From: Stachybotrys elegans
Lineage: Eukaryota > Ascomycota > Sordariomycetes > Hypocreales > Stachybotryaceae
DNA: 64,000 nucleotides
Assembly (NCBI GenBank): GCA_020746835.1
Contig: JAGPNK010000004.1
Location: 744,001-808,000 of the forward strand
Direction of reading: 5' to 3'
Shown here piece after piece: positions 11,018-22,284 of the stretch (the first letter of the stretch is position 1; each line of letters begins with the position of its first letter). A model generated the notes under the pieces. That model had not been told where the DNA came from. It searched no databases and saw nothing but the letters and a program-made list of their open reading frames with translations. A program made the translations under genes and the position numbers.

Positions 11018-11810
11018 TTAGAGCCTGGGCCTGTCCAAGCCACAAGCAGCAAGGCACTCATTGACAGTGACGATAGCACCAGGGGGGATAGCGGCCCTGA
11101 TAGCCTCGATATCCTCTCCAACAATAGCCAGGCCCGTAGTGTCAGCAATGGTGGTATTGGTCAGGGAGAAGAGCTGGCTGGCGACATTGACGAAGCCCGA
11201 GTCCTCCGAGTTGAAGATGACGACGGTGCTAGCGGGCTCGCACTCCGGGTTGATGGACGTGTGGTAGGCGCCCATGGGGAAGATGGCCATGGTGTTGTTT
11301 CGGAGGTCGTTTCGGATGACGCGCTGCTTGCCGTCTGGGAGGATGAACGATTCCGGGATCATCTCGGTGATGATGTGGCCGCTAGTCACGACGAAGAGCT
11401 CGGTAGCGCGGGGGTGGAGATGAACGGCAGCCATTGCGCAAGCTGGGGTTTGTTAGTTCCAATCTTTATGCTCGCTGATACTTGGGATGAACTCACGGGG
11501 AACGTCGACCACGGTCAGGCTCACGTGGGTCCCAGTGAGGGCAGGGGACGTCTGGGAGTTTGCAAATGGGAGTTGGTTGAAGTCGAAGAAGAAGTCCTTG
11601 TCGTTGGGCAGAAGGGCATAGCGCTCAGCCGCACTGGAAATGTCAGTGTGTGAGTGGGATACGGAGAGGGCGTGGTTCCTACTTTTCAGCAAGTCGCAGC
11701 TTGTTGGACAAGCTGAGCTCCGGCGCACTCTGACGCGCCTGAGGGGCGGCCGAAGCGAAAGCAAAGAGCCCAAGGAAGGCGGCCATGGTGTTGCGGGTTG
11801 CGGAGATCAT
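11018..11810 (-). CDS. Secreted cupin, spherulin-1A/germin-like
   Basis: Three exons. Exon 1 (from the ATG at 11810) encodes a signal peptide (MISATRNTMAAFLGLFAFAS, then AAPQARQ). A short intron near 11635-11682 joins LRLAEK to a block containing ERYALLPNDKDFFFDFNQLP and ending THVSLTVVDVP. A second intron near 11444-11496 joins that to CAMAAVHLHPRATELFVV. The cupin metal site is visible as HLHPRATE, with the expected third histidine in FPMGAYHTSINPEC, so H-x-H-x5-E and H are all present. Family: germin/spherulin proteins, manganese-binding beta-barrels that are often extracellular and sometimes act as oxalate oxidases or superoxide dismutases. Activity here cannot be told from sequence. A second in-frame Met at 11786 is an alternative start. 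Confidence 0.85.
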
Positions 11811-13522
11811 TTTGATGATGGGTTGGGATGCGAAGCCTTGGGAAGTTGTTGAAGCTTTGGTAGGAAGTTGCTGAGACTGATTGTGCGGCTGGATGAGCTG
11901 GAGAAGAGAGTTTGATGGTGGGATCTTGTGCCTTATGTAGTCAGGTTCTTAACCAAGAGGGCGTATTAGAGAAGACAATGTGATGATGTTGCCTGCAACG
12001 TCAGAGCTTCTAGAAGCCATGATCTCTATCCCATTTGGGAAGAGGATCAGAAATTTCCCCATATTATGGTATTTGGAATTGTTTTCCCCCGAAATATCAC
12101 TATTCGTGCCTGTAGATTTATTGCATACGACGGCCATAAGCCAGGAATCCGCTTCGAGGCGTATTCCAGACCAGCCAATACGACGCGCTGCCTCGCCTGA
12201 ATTGAGTAAGATACGATGGTAGAGGCCAATACGCTATTGAAGAAATGAGGATCAGCACAATTTTTACAAGGATACCCCATAGGGCTGACTCTGTATGAGC
12301 CACCCTGCCACGAAACCTACCGTTGAGAGGCCCTTGGCGGAGAGTTGATGGACCCTGAAGATTGCTAGGTATAAATTCCGGTGCGTATTTGGACCGCAGG
12401 CTGAAGCGCCCCAACAGTCAATGGAGACAGCAAGCTGCGCCACAGAAACTATTATCATTATGTTATTTGGAATGACTGCATACGCTGTGCGTGATGCCAT
12501 CAATGGGGACCTGGGGTAAGAATACGCAAAACAAAGGGATATTAAAGGCCAACGACTTCCATGAACAAGAAATCAGCTCCTGAAATATTTTTGACAGCAC
12601 CAAACACTCAGGAGCACACCATCAGAGGCTGTTGAATATCTGCATGATGTGACGCTGCTACTCAAGTGGAGGTTGCTTGACTCCCACAGAGGGCGAAGAC
12701 GGCCAGGAGACACGATAGTCGGCGTTAAGTTATGGAAGAACCTACCAGATATGATCCAAATTTATTGCTTCTTCTCTTTGTTACTTTCCTTTTTCTCCTC
12801 GAGATACTCCCACGATGCAAGTCGCTTATTTTGCCCTGGGCTTGACCAGGCTTCCTTCTTTCTCACCACCACTCATGCACAGGACAAATAAATAAAAGAC
12901 ATGGTTACAAGTCTTGCGGCATGCACGAGGCAAAGCCATATCACCTAGCGGTGATAAAATAAACGACGCTGATTAACGCCGCAAACTCTTCCGGCGTTTG
13001 CGACAGCTTTACCTTTATTCCGGATTCCACATTACCAAAGTGGCATCACTGCCTGATTCCGCAATTCCGCCATTCCGAGCGGCCATCGCTCGGCATTCTC
13101 CAATAAAAACGAATAAAAAACAGTAATCAACCATTTTTTGTCAGCACCGCCGCAACTTCCCATTTCCAAGTGCGGCCCCGCTTTTGGCCGCTCCAGGAAA
13201 CCCACCTTTGACCGCGGCAGGATCCACCTTTGCTCGCAACTGACGATTTTTAACGCTTCTTTTCCTTTCTGCTTGGAAGTGGAGATGACGACGAGATCCC
13301 CAAGTCTGCGGCGGTGACGTGACCAGCGACGTCTGATGCACGGAAGTATGAAAAATCGTTCCCGAGATGATGGAGCCGCCGGGCTGGAGGGAGGAGGATA
13401 AATAACTCTGGACGGGTCTGCTGTTTTCCAGTCTCCATCTCCAGACATCAGCTTCCAACATCACCAATCCAACAGCCATAACCAGCTCCATCCATCCACC
13501 ATCCACCATCCGTCCAGCAGCC
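11811..13522. other. 1.7 kb intergenic region, promoter side of cupin and alcohol dehydrogenase
   Basis: Divergent promoters are expected here. The right end has a TATA-like sequence followed by a pyrimidine and CATCCA-rich leader. The centre (about 12000-13000) contains only short, unrelated open frames and AT-rich patches. I see no transposon remnant I can name. Confidence 0.55.
13397..13406 (+). promoter_or_regulatory. TATA-like element of the alcohol dehydrogenase gene
   Basis: gataaataac lies about 120 bp before the ATG at 13523. It is followed by a leader with repeated CCATCCA units just upstream of the start. Confidence 0.45.
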
Positions 13523-14657
13523 ATGGCCATCGAATTCACCGTCTTCAAGGGCTCCTCCACGGGCGACATTGTCGAGTCCCACGGCCGCCGCGAGGCCGGT
13601 CCCACCCAGGTCCTCGTCAAGATCACCCACAGCGGCCTCTGCGGCAGCGACGAGCACTTCCGCCACGCCGACCAGGGCCTGGGCCACGAGGGCGTCGGCG
13701 TCATCGTCGAGGTCGGCTCCCGCGTCCACGAGGTCTCCGACTTCAAGGTCGGCGACCGCGTCGGCATGGGCTGGCACCAGAAGTTCTGCGGCCACTGCAA
13801 GCAGTGCGTCACTGGTACGTGATGCTGATGCATACCCTCGCAATGTATTTGGTTCCAATTGGCTGACAAAATAAATTATAGGCCACCACACTCTCTGCAC
13901 CAACGCCCAGTCCTTTGGCGGCGCCAACCTGGACCAGGGAACCTTTGGCACCGGCGTGGCCTGGGACGTCTCAACCCTGAACAAGATCCCCGATGAGATT
14001 GCCTCCGAGGACGCCGGCCCGCTCATGTGCGGCGGCGCCACCGTCTGGGACCCCCTCTACACCAGCGGCATCAAGCCCGGCGAGCGCGTCGGCATCATGG
14101 GCGTCGGCGGTCTCGGCCACCTCGCCATCCAATTCGCCGCCAAGATGGGCCTGCAGCCCGTCGTCTTCTCCTCCTCCGACTCCAAGAAGGAGGAGGCCCT
14201 CAAGTTCGGCGCTGCCGAGTTCCACGTCACCGCCGGCAAGGACAAGCTCGAGGGCATCGAGCCTGTCGACCTGATGCTCATCACCACCAGCTTCCTCCCC
14301 GACCTCACCCTGTAAGTCCCTCCTGATATCCCGCACCTCTGTGCGACAGCCCGAAGCTCGTCTAACACTGCACTCAGCTACCTTCCCGTCCTCGCACCAC
14401 GTGCCAAGATCTATCCCCTGACTGTCAGCGGAGACAACGTCCAGGTTCCGGCCCTCGCCTTGATCTCCCGCGGCTACCAGATCATCGGCTCCAACCTCGC
14501 CCCTACCTACTCGGTCAAGGACATGCTGGCATTTGCCGCCAAGAACAACATCAGGCCCCAGATTGAGAAGTTCCCCATGACCGACAGCGGTATCACAGAG
14601 GCTATGAAGAAGCTCCGCGATGGAAAGATGCGGTACCGTGGCGTCGTTGTTGTCTAA
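13523..14657 (+). CDS. Zinc-dependent alcohol dehydrogenase (cinnamyl/mannitol-type MDR)
   Basis: Three exons: 13523-13814, 13882-14311 and 14378-14657; both introns are GT..AG and phases fit, giving 333 residues. Catalytic zinc ligands are visible: Cys in HSGLCGSDEHF and the Glu of GHEGVG. The structural zinc site is represented by CGHCKQC and HHTLC across the first intron. The Rossmann motif is GIMGVGGLGHLAIQFA. Known family role: NAD(P)-dependent interconversion of alcohols and aldehydes; this branch includes NADP-dependent cinnamyl and yeast Adh6-like enzymes. Inference: cytosolic aldehyde reduction with broad specificity. It is convergent with the ABC exporter, 143 bp between stops. Confidence 0.9.
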
Positions 14658-14800
14658 GGGTTCGAGAAGGATATTTTGTTGTTCCTGCAGCGAGATTTTG
14701 GAATCGGATGATGCTTTTTAGACTATTTACTAGCAAGTTAGGGAATCTATAGAATTACATGTGTGCGTTTTTCACGACTGCCATTATCCCGAGTATGCAA

Positions 14801-17800
14801 TTATTGAAGCATCTGCTGCATGGCGTTGATGCGGTAACTTTCCCTCCTCTCCATGAGCTCCGAATGCTTTCCAGAATCGACAATCTTGCCACCCTCCACA
14901 ATAAGAATCACGTCGGCCTTTTGCACCGTATGCAGCCTATGCGTGATTGCGAGCACCGTCGTCCCCGCAGATGCCCTCTCCAACCCCTTCTGCAGTTCAG
15001 CCTCGCTGGCCGAATCCAGGGCGCTCGTGCTCTCGTCGAGGAGGAGGAGCTTTGGCTTGCGGACCAGAGCTCGAGCAATGGCCAGACGCTGGCGCTGTCC
15101 ACCGGAGAAGCGCTGGGCCGATGATCCACACTCGGTGTCGTAGCCGTCGGGGAGGGACATGATGGTGTCGTGGATGTTGGCGAGGCGGCAGGCTTGCTCG
15201 ATCTCGGCGTCGGTTGCTTCCGTGCCGGGGGGTGCTCCCAGGCTGATGTTGAAGCGGACACTGCCGTTGAACAGGGTGGGATCCTGAGGCACGAGAGCGA
15301 TGCTGTCGCGGAAGGATGGGTGGAGAGGGGCAAGGTCTTTGTCGTCAAGCATGACAGACCCCTTTGTTGGCTCGTAGAGGCGCTGGACAAGAGACATGAT
15401 GGTGGATTTTCCTGCGCCGGAAGGTCCGACGAGACCGCAGAACTGACCAGGCTGAATGGTGAAAGAGACGTTATCGAGAACAGGAACGCCAGGTCTGTTG
15501 GGGTACGTGAAGGAGACGTTGTTGAAGCTCACCTTCATACCGCGGCTCTGGTCCTTCTCACGCTGGGGCAGCTTGCTGCTTTCCGCATCCGCCTCGACAT
15601 CGCCAGTCTGACCACCCTCGCTGGAACTCTTTGCGGGCTCGAGCGACTGAAGCGTCGCCCTGTTGAGCTCGCTGCCCGAGCCGAGGAGAATGACGTTGAG
15701 GACCCTGGACGCCGCCTGCCTGGCACGCGCAAACTCGGGAGCGAGCGCAAACATGGTGCCCCAGAGCTGGGCGCTGACGAGCATGGCAATCTGGACAATG
15801 AAGAACTGCGTCTGCGTGATCTCGCCCCGGGTAATGAGCCGCGTTCCCCACCAGTAGGACAGGCAGTAGACGAAGGTGCCCATGCTGTGGTGCATGGCCA
15901 GCCAGATGTTGGTGAATGCGGCCGTCTTGACGATGAGCTTCTGCGGCTCGCGAAGGAGGCGGACGAAGGACTCCATCGTCTGCTGCTCGAGCGACAGCGC
16001 TGCGACGGTGCGGATGGAGTGGACAGTCTCGACGGCCAGAGCGGTGGCTTCGTCGAATGCGCCGGACTGTCGCTCGTTGTACTTTGCGAGCATCTTGAGC
16101 TGGATAATGCCCGAGCCGAGCAGGATAGGCACGGAGGCGAGGCACACGACGGCCAGTCTCCATGCGATGATGTGGGATAGGATGACGGCGATGATGAAGT
16201 TTACGAGGATGGAAAACACAGTGCCAATCGTGGAGCCGCTGAAACCCCCAATGGCCGCCGTGTCCTTTGTGATGACGCTCAGCAAGGTAGTAGACGTCAT
16301 GGCCTGGTGCCAGGAGAGGCCCTGCTCCATGAGGGAGCGGAAGCTCAGCACGCGAGCGGTGTAGAGGAGCCTCTCGGCCAGCAGGCCGAAGAAGGTCCAG
16401 GAGAAGAAGTTGGCGAAGAGCTCGACGCCGGCGAGCATGAAGATCATGCCGGCGAAGAAGCCGCCCTGGGAGATGATGCGCGCTGCCGTGTTGGCGCACG
16501 GGCTGAGGACGCCGACGATGTGGCCGATGATGACACCGGCAGAGGAGAAGGTGGCGCCGACAATGGTGGCTGCGATGATGGCGAAGACGAGGTACATGAG
16601 CGATGGTCGTATGATGCGTCCATACCTTGCAACCAGGAAGCTGATGGGGCGCTTGGTGTCTAGCTCGCCGGCTGCGCTGGAGTCGCTCTTCTCCTCAGCA
16701 GGCTCATTCTTGGGGGCATCTATCTGCTTGACCTCCTCCGCTGGGGTGGGCGCAATTTCCTGCTTGTCAATCGATAGAATATCCGTCTTGAGGCTGGAGG
16801 ACTCGAGGGTGTCGCCGGAGAGAGAGTTGCGGTCTGCGGTACCGAGGGTCTGCAAGCTGGCCATGTGCGCAAAGACACCGCCCTCAATGGCCATGAGCTC
16901 AGCGTAGGAGCCCTGCTCAACAACCCTGCCGGCCTCCATGACGATGATGTTGTCGGCGTTGCGGATCGTCGACAGTCGGTGGGCGATGGAGATGACGGTG
17001 CGGCCCTCTGCCGCTCGCTCGACGGCCTCTTGGATGCGTCGCTCCGTGGCCGAGTCGACAGAGGCAGTGGCTTCGTCCAGGACGAGGATCTTGGGGTCTC
17101 GGATGAGGGCCTGCGCCAAGGCGAGCCTCTGGCGCTGACCACCGCTGACCAGAGAGCCGGCTGGGCCTGTCATGGTGGCGTATCCGCTCTCCAGGCGCTC
17201 GATGAAGCTGGCGGCATCGGCCTGCTCGGCAGCATGGCGAACGAGCTGGATAATCTCGGCCACTTCCTTTCCAGCGGTGGCCGCAGAGGCATCAATGTCC
17301 TTGCCCTTGTCCGTGAGCTCCGTGAGGTTGCCCCAGTCGAGGAACTGCTTGAGGTGCTGATGCTCGGGCTTGGGCGAGTTGGCCAGACCGAGGGCAATGT
17401 TTGCCAGGATGGACGTGTTGAGCAGCGTGGGCTCCTGCTGCACGAAGCCCATCTGTCCACGCAGGCTCCGCACGTTGAGCTGGCGGATATCCTGGCCGTT
17501 GACGGTGACGCTGCCCTCGAGGGGGTCGTACAGGCGGGTGATGAGCGAGGCGATGGTAGACTTGCCGCTGCCCGAGAGGCCGACAATGGCCGTGTACTTG
17601 CCGGCGGGGAAGCTGAGGTCGACGTTCTTCAAGACGGGCTGGTTGGGTCGGGACGGGTAGGAGAAGCTGACATTGTTGAAGTGGACGGCCAGGGGCTGGG
17701 CGTCGTCTCCGCTGGCGATCACCTGTCCTGCGTCTGAAGTGGCATCAATGGCACTGGGAGCGTCCATGTCCTTCTTGAGGCGCTCGAAGGAAGCCGAAGC

Positions 17801-19063
17801 TCCCGTAAAGAGCGGCATCATCGGGGCAATGTTGCCGAGCATAACACAGGCTGTCAAGGTCAGTGGTGGAACAAATCAAGAGTGAGGACAAAGCCACGAG
17901 AGAGACGTACCGTCTACCAGCACGAGGATAACCGTGTAGATGTCGCCCATGGTTGTGCGGCTGCCCGAGGCGTTGAGCGTCTCGGCGATGAAGCGGCTTC
18001 CCTGCCAGAAGGCGAGGGCATTTCCTGCATACGCGATGAAGTACAGCATGCCGGCCTGGACACCCGAGACGCGCATCTTCTTGGTTCCATCCTGGCGGGC
18101 CGAAAAGGCAAGCTCGGCGAACCTCGACTCGAGGCGTCCACCGGCGCCAAAGGCCTGGACGACCGAGATGTTGCGCAGCGCCTCCGAGGCAAGCGAGGAG
18201 GCCGTCGCCATGGCTTCGGCCATGCGCGTGCTGTACTTGTGGGAGAAGGCGCCTCCGACAAAGGCGGAGATGATGAAGCAGGGGACCATGAAGATGAGCA
18301 TGGCGGCCAGGTAGACCTGGCGGGTGAAGGCGATGACAAAGGCGGTGACGAAGAAGCTGATGGTGGCGATGAAGATGCCGGCCTTCTCCGAGGTGCCGGC
18401 CTGGATGGCGGTGATGTCGGCGTGAAGACGGCTCGAGACCTCGCCGGCGTTGGCGTTGACGTCAAAGTACGAGGGGGGCTGGCGGAGCAGGGCGGCGAGG
18501 TAGTGGCGGCGGAGGCGCTGGGCGAGGCGCTGGCTGATGATGCCCCAGGCGAGGACGTAGATGTAGATGGCGACGAAGGCGGCGATGGCGATGTAGACCA
18601 TGAGCAGGATGCGGTCGTTGACGGCGGCGACGTAGCGCGAGGGGTCCTCGTCGAGGGTGCCCTGGGCGGCGCAGGTGGCGCCGTTGAGCTCGTCGACGAG
18701 CTGGCCGAAGACGATGGCCATGATGGGGAAGGGCGTGCCGGCGACGGCGGCGACGACGACGCCCACGACTACGAGGGCGACGTCGACCCAGGTCGGGTCC
18801 GCGGCGAAGAGGAGGCGGAAGTAGGTGAGCATCTGGCGGTAGGCCTGGGACTGCGAGATGTCAGTCAGCACAGACAAGTCAATGGGAAAGGAGGAGCATA
18901 CCGCCATGCTAGTCGTGGGCTTGTCCTCGGCCGCGAGCGCGACGCTGCCCTCGCTCTCCTTGTTCTCAGCGCTCGGCGGCGCGGCCCTGACGTCCTCCAT
19001 GATGCTACTGGTGTTGGTGGTGGTGTTGGCTTGTCCGCCAGACTTGTCGTCTCCCACAGCCAT
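14801..19063 (-). CDS. Full-length ABCB-type (MDR) ABC transporter
   Basis: Minus strand. A 60-bp intron at 17851-17910 joins LVLVD to ACVMLGNIAP. A second, 51-bp intron near 18850-18900 (GTATGC donor, CTGAC branch, CGCAG acceptor) leaves the frame open if retained. The product is about 1380 residues with the order TMD-NBD-TMD-NBD. NBD1: Walker A GLSGSGKST, signature VSGGQRQR, Walker B KILVLDEATAS. NBD2: Walker A GPSGAGKST, signature FSGGQRQR, Walker B KLLLLDESTSALD. Each TMD shows six hydrophobic segments. Both signatures deviate at the first position (V or F in place of L), which is common in fungal members. Family role: ATP-driven export of lipophilic compounds or peptides (a-factor/Ste6, MDR1) at the plasma membrane. 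Substrate is unknown. No secondary-metabolite synthase is adjacent. Confidence 0.93.
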
Positions 19064-19700
19064 GATGAGCGGCCCTCCACAACGAAGGTAAATACAACGT
19101 TGGAAAAGCGAGAGAGGGAGAGCGTGTGTTCGCTGTGGATGAAGTGTCTAGGTTGGAGAAAAACCCGCGAGGGAGGTAGATCTACGCTCTGCCGGACTCC
19201 GACGTCGGCACCAAGCAGCCAGGGACAGACATTCATGAGGGTTTAAATCTTTTTTCTTCTTCTTTTACGTGTTTCTTGCTCTTCTTCTCCACTCTGCCTG
19301 TAGGCGTACCGGCTTCGCGAGGGCCGCTAGCAGGGCTTGGCGGCCATGGTTCCATTTCATTCGTGGGCTGATGATGAAATGATGGGCCTCAGAGATTATC
19401 AGATCCATCTGATTAGACTGATTAGATCTGGTTCCACCGGAGCCCCCCTCACACACTTTCTCTTTTCTTCTTTCTTCTCCCGCTACTTGCCGAGGGCGGG
19501 TTCCTGCCTGATGAAGGGGGCTGAGCAGCGCACTGCAATTTCTCCAAGCCGCTCCACAGGCGGTTATGCCGGCTTCACTCCACGAGGCATTAACATAACC
19601 GAGCCGGGGCTTTTATGTATAATTTATCCTGGATGGCTATATCAGCACGATGAGTACGGAGTACCCTACATTCGTTTGTGTTGGAGCTGGGACTGTTACA
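19064..19700. other. Promoter region of the ABC transporter and 3' flank of the next gene
   Basis: Pyrimidine and purine tracts near 19090-19270 fit the ABC transporter leader. I see no separate gene. Part of the sequence near 19600-19680 resembles a 3' UTR of the leftward hypothetical gene. Confidence 0.5.
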
Positions 19701-20426
19701 TCACAAATTCTGCTCCTCTTTATCCGGCTGCTCCCAATCCTCATCCACGCCGTCATCATTCACCGATGATCCCTCCCCCTTCAAGTCCTCCTGGCCGTCT
19801 CTCACCTCCTCGCCTACCGGGGCAGGCCAGAATCCCTTCAGCGGCCCGTCGACGACAATCGTGTTAAAGTTTGACTGGGGGCGCGCCCTGGAAAAGGAGT
19901 AAACACCGTGTCCGTCCGGGTTCACCCCCCACGCCTGGAACATGGTGTCGCGCGACAGCTGGTCCAGCTTGAAATCCCCGAGTGTGCGTACGTCGTGCGC
20001 GAAGACGATCAGTCTGGCGACCCAGTTGCCGTCCGCCCCGGATGCCGACGTCTGTTCCGAGAGGAAGTAGACGCGCGCGTGCGTAAAGCTGTGCGATGCC
20101 CAGTTCATGTACAAGAGGAGCTTATTGTCGCGCGGCTTGGCGATGTACCCGCCGTCCGGGTCGAGGTTGGCTTCCGTCCAGTACAGCCCGTTGCGCATCA
20201 GGGACGGCAGGTTCTCGGCAAAGATTTCCATGATGGCGAGCCACTTGGGCGAAGTCGCGCTCACCGTCGCCATGGCCTTTTGCGGGATAAAACTCTCCAA
20301 GAGCCGCCACGACTTGTGGTCCTTGCTGGACTGGTGGGCAAGTCGCCAAGCATCAGGCTCCGGCGAGCTCCTCGAGCACCACCGTGTGGCCCGTGATTGA
20401 TGGGCTGTACTCTGATAACTTCCCAT
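19701..20426 (-). CDS. Conserved-looking fungal protein of unknown function
   Basis: Single exon of 241 residues from the ATG at 20426 (MGSYQSTAHQ). An upstream in-frame ATG at 20531 is less likely. I do not recognise the family. The central part looks like a globular alpha/beta domain: FAENLPSLMRNGLYWTEANL, DGGYIAKPRDNKLLLYMNW, THARVYFLSEQ and NWVARLIVFAHDVRTLG. The C-terminal 30 residues are strongly acidic. There is no signal peptide or membrane segment. Codon use is like its neighbours and the frame stays open against GC bias, which supports coding. Confidence 0.6.
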   Translation of the reverse strand: MGSYQSTAHQSRATRWCSRSSPEPDAWRLAHQSSKDHKSWRLLESFIPQKAMATVSATSPKWLAIMEIFAENLPSLMRNGLYWTEANLDPDGGYIAKPRDNKLLLYMNWASHSFTHARVYFLSEQTSASGADGNWVARLIVFAHDVRTLGDFKLDQLSRDTMFQAWGVNPDGHGVYSFSRARPQSNFNTIVVDGPLKGFWPAPVGEEVRDGQEDLKGEGSSVNDDGVDEDWEQPDKEEQNL

Positions 20427-20689
20427 GGTGTAAATAGGTACGAAGGCGAGGTTTTCTTGTATAGTCGGTTCGAACTGACGTCTAGTATGTGACGAGGAGT
20501 GTTGGCAGCAAGGAGCTTCGAGAGAAGGCAACGGGCGTATTAAGTATCGAGCCCTGAACTTTGGTGCCGAGATAGAGTTTTCGCCTTGCCCTTACTTCAC
20601 AAAACAAGCACGGCAAATGGAGAATTTTGCAAAGCTAATATCCGCAACTCAAATCTGCTCTGCCATACTTTGACTTCCGTGTCAAGTTT

Positions 20690-21811
20690 TTAAGTTGCGG
20701 ATGGCACACCCTCCTTCAAACCGTCTGCTTCTCTCTCAACGGCCTCTTGGGCTTCCCGCGCCGCGCGACGCTCCGCCCACATGGTGACATAGCGCAGGTC
20801 GAGGTTGTGCTGCTCGGCCGGCACATATGTCCAGCAATCCTCGTCGCCGTTCCAGGAGCGGTTGGGCAGGTACGCCTCGAGCATGTAGTAGGCGTCTCGG
20901 TGGAACGGGATGTCCAGCGTGGGCGGGCCGCGGCTCTCGAGGAACGCGTCGGTGCCAGAGGCCGCCTCGGCCGGCGTCATGGCAAAGCGTCGCCGCCGGT
21001 TGCCCCTGTTGGCGGCGTGGCGGCGGATGGACCGGACCGTCGAGGCCAGGTGCGTCTCAAGCAGGCGCGCCTGCCAGAGTGGCCGCTTCATCGCCCGCCA
21101 GACCTTGTCGGCGTTGATGACCAGCCGCGCCTCGTTCCAGGCCGGCTTCTCCCCGCGCGGCACCATGGGGATGGGCTCCCCGCTGTCCAGGTGACTCTGC
21201 CAATGCGCAAAGTCAACGACGATGCACAGCGCCGACCATCGCAGCACGCACGTCAGGCATGTGCAGATGCGCGTCGCGTCGGGCGGCTGGACGTGCTGGT
21301 ACGGCTTCTTGTGGATGGCCAGCAGCTCCTGGCGCTCCTCGTGCTGCAGCGCTGCGTGCATGGACTCGTCGACGTCTTGCATCTGCACCGGCAGCCGGAA
21401 GCACTGGCGCAGACAGCCGTAGCGCCAGCGGCTGATGGCGGCGGCGATGCCAGACTCGTCGGCGCTGATGAAGGCGTGGTGCGCCCGGTCGACCTGCGCC
21501 AAGCGGAGGACGTCGCTGGGCCGCAGCAGCACCACGATGTGCAGAGCGAGCTCGGCGGGCAGGTCGAGGATGCTGGTCGGCTGGCGCCTGGATCTCGCCG
21601 TCTTGCGGCCTTGCTTCCTCTGTGCGCGCTCTGTCCGCTTGGACCGAAGCGTCAGGGCCTCGGTCGTATCGACGAGCGGTTCCAAAGCTTCGTCTTCATC
21701 ATTTCCTTCCAGTCGAGCACCTTTACGCATATTGACGTCGAGGCCTACCCAAGTGGTGATGCAGGTGAGAAGAAAGGCTATTAAAATCGCCACCCTGGCC
21801 GAGATCTTCAA
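20690..21811 (-). CDS. F-box-like protein
   Basis: One exon of up to 373 residues. An F-box-like segment lies near residues 80-120: ILDLPAELALHIVVLLRPSD then VLRLAQVDRAHHAFI, matching the L-P-x-E-L-x-x-x-I pattern. Downstream there are conserved-looking cysteines in RICTCLTCVLRWSALC and aromatic blocks (HRDAYYMLEAYLPNRSW), a layout common in Sordariomycete F-box proteins without LRR or WD repeats. Role by family: substrate receptor of an SCF ubiquitin ligase through Skp1. The N-terminus from 21811 is unusually hydrophobic (VAILIAFLLTCITTW); the Met at 21730 may be the true start, giving a soluble 346-residue protein. Confidence 0.68.
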   Translation of the reverse strand: MKISARVAILIAFLLTCITTWVGLDVNMRKGARLEGNDEDEALEPLVDTTEALTLRSKRTERAQRKQGRKTARSRRQPTSILDLPAELALHIVVLLRPSDVLRLAQVDRAHHAFISADESGIAAAISRWRYGCLRQCFRLPVQMQDVDESMHAALQHEERQELLAIHKKPYQHVQPPDATRICTCLTCVLRWSALCIVVDFAHWQSHLDSGEPIPMVPRGEKPAWNEARLVINADKVWRAMKRPLWQARLLETHLASTVRSIRRHAANRGNRRRRFAMTPAEAASGTDAFLESRGPPTLDIPFHRDAYYMLEAYLPNRSWNGDEDCWTYVPAEQHNLDLRYVTMWAERRAAREAQEAVEREADGLKEGVPSAT

Positions 21812-22284
21812 CCAACCCCAGTTGGTGTCTCAAGTCCCCGCATTGCCTTGCCAATGATTTGCCCATAAGCCGCCTGTCGCTGTACAAAATACAACCCAAT
21901 AAAAAGGTTCATAAGCAGAGGGACATCATTTCTCCTAATCTTTTTATTATTATTTCTTTTATGTCTTGTCTTTGTTTAGAATATGTGATACCTACCTCCT
22001 CTATTCACAAATAGCTACAGATCATCCAGGCAGACGACGGCAGACATCATGAGTGGCACAGCCTCACCTCGGAATGATTGGCCAAACCCCTGCCTTGACA
22101 TTCAGCACATGCAGCTGGGCGACAGGCTGCATGCTGGCCGTCTGCCTGGCCAGCTCAGTCTTCCCCGCAGGTCAGATCCTACCCCTCCTCCCTTCTCGTT
22201 CTTGGGTTATTCTTCTTCCTCTCCATCTTCTCATTTTCTTTGCCTTATTCTCAAGGGATAGCCTTTGGCTACCCATCTTCGATC
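21812..22284. other. Intergenic region upstream of the CorA-like gene
   Basis: Promoter regions of two divergent genes. A T- and C-rich stretch precedes the start at 22285. No gene supported. Confidence 0.5.

Noticed and set aside
11980..12891. Possible degraded transposon between cupin and alcohol dehydrogenase
   Set aside because: AT-rich patches but no transposase, reverse transcriptase, terminal repeats or target duplications seen.
13141..14041. Long minus-strand open frames over the alcohol dehydrogenase
   Set aside because: Shadow frames caused by strong third-position GC bias of the real plus-strand gene.
15170..19246. Long plus-strand open frames across the ABC transporter
   Set aside because: Composition is Gly/Asp/Arg/Val-rich mirror of the coding strand; Walker and signature motifs are on the minus strand.
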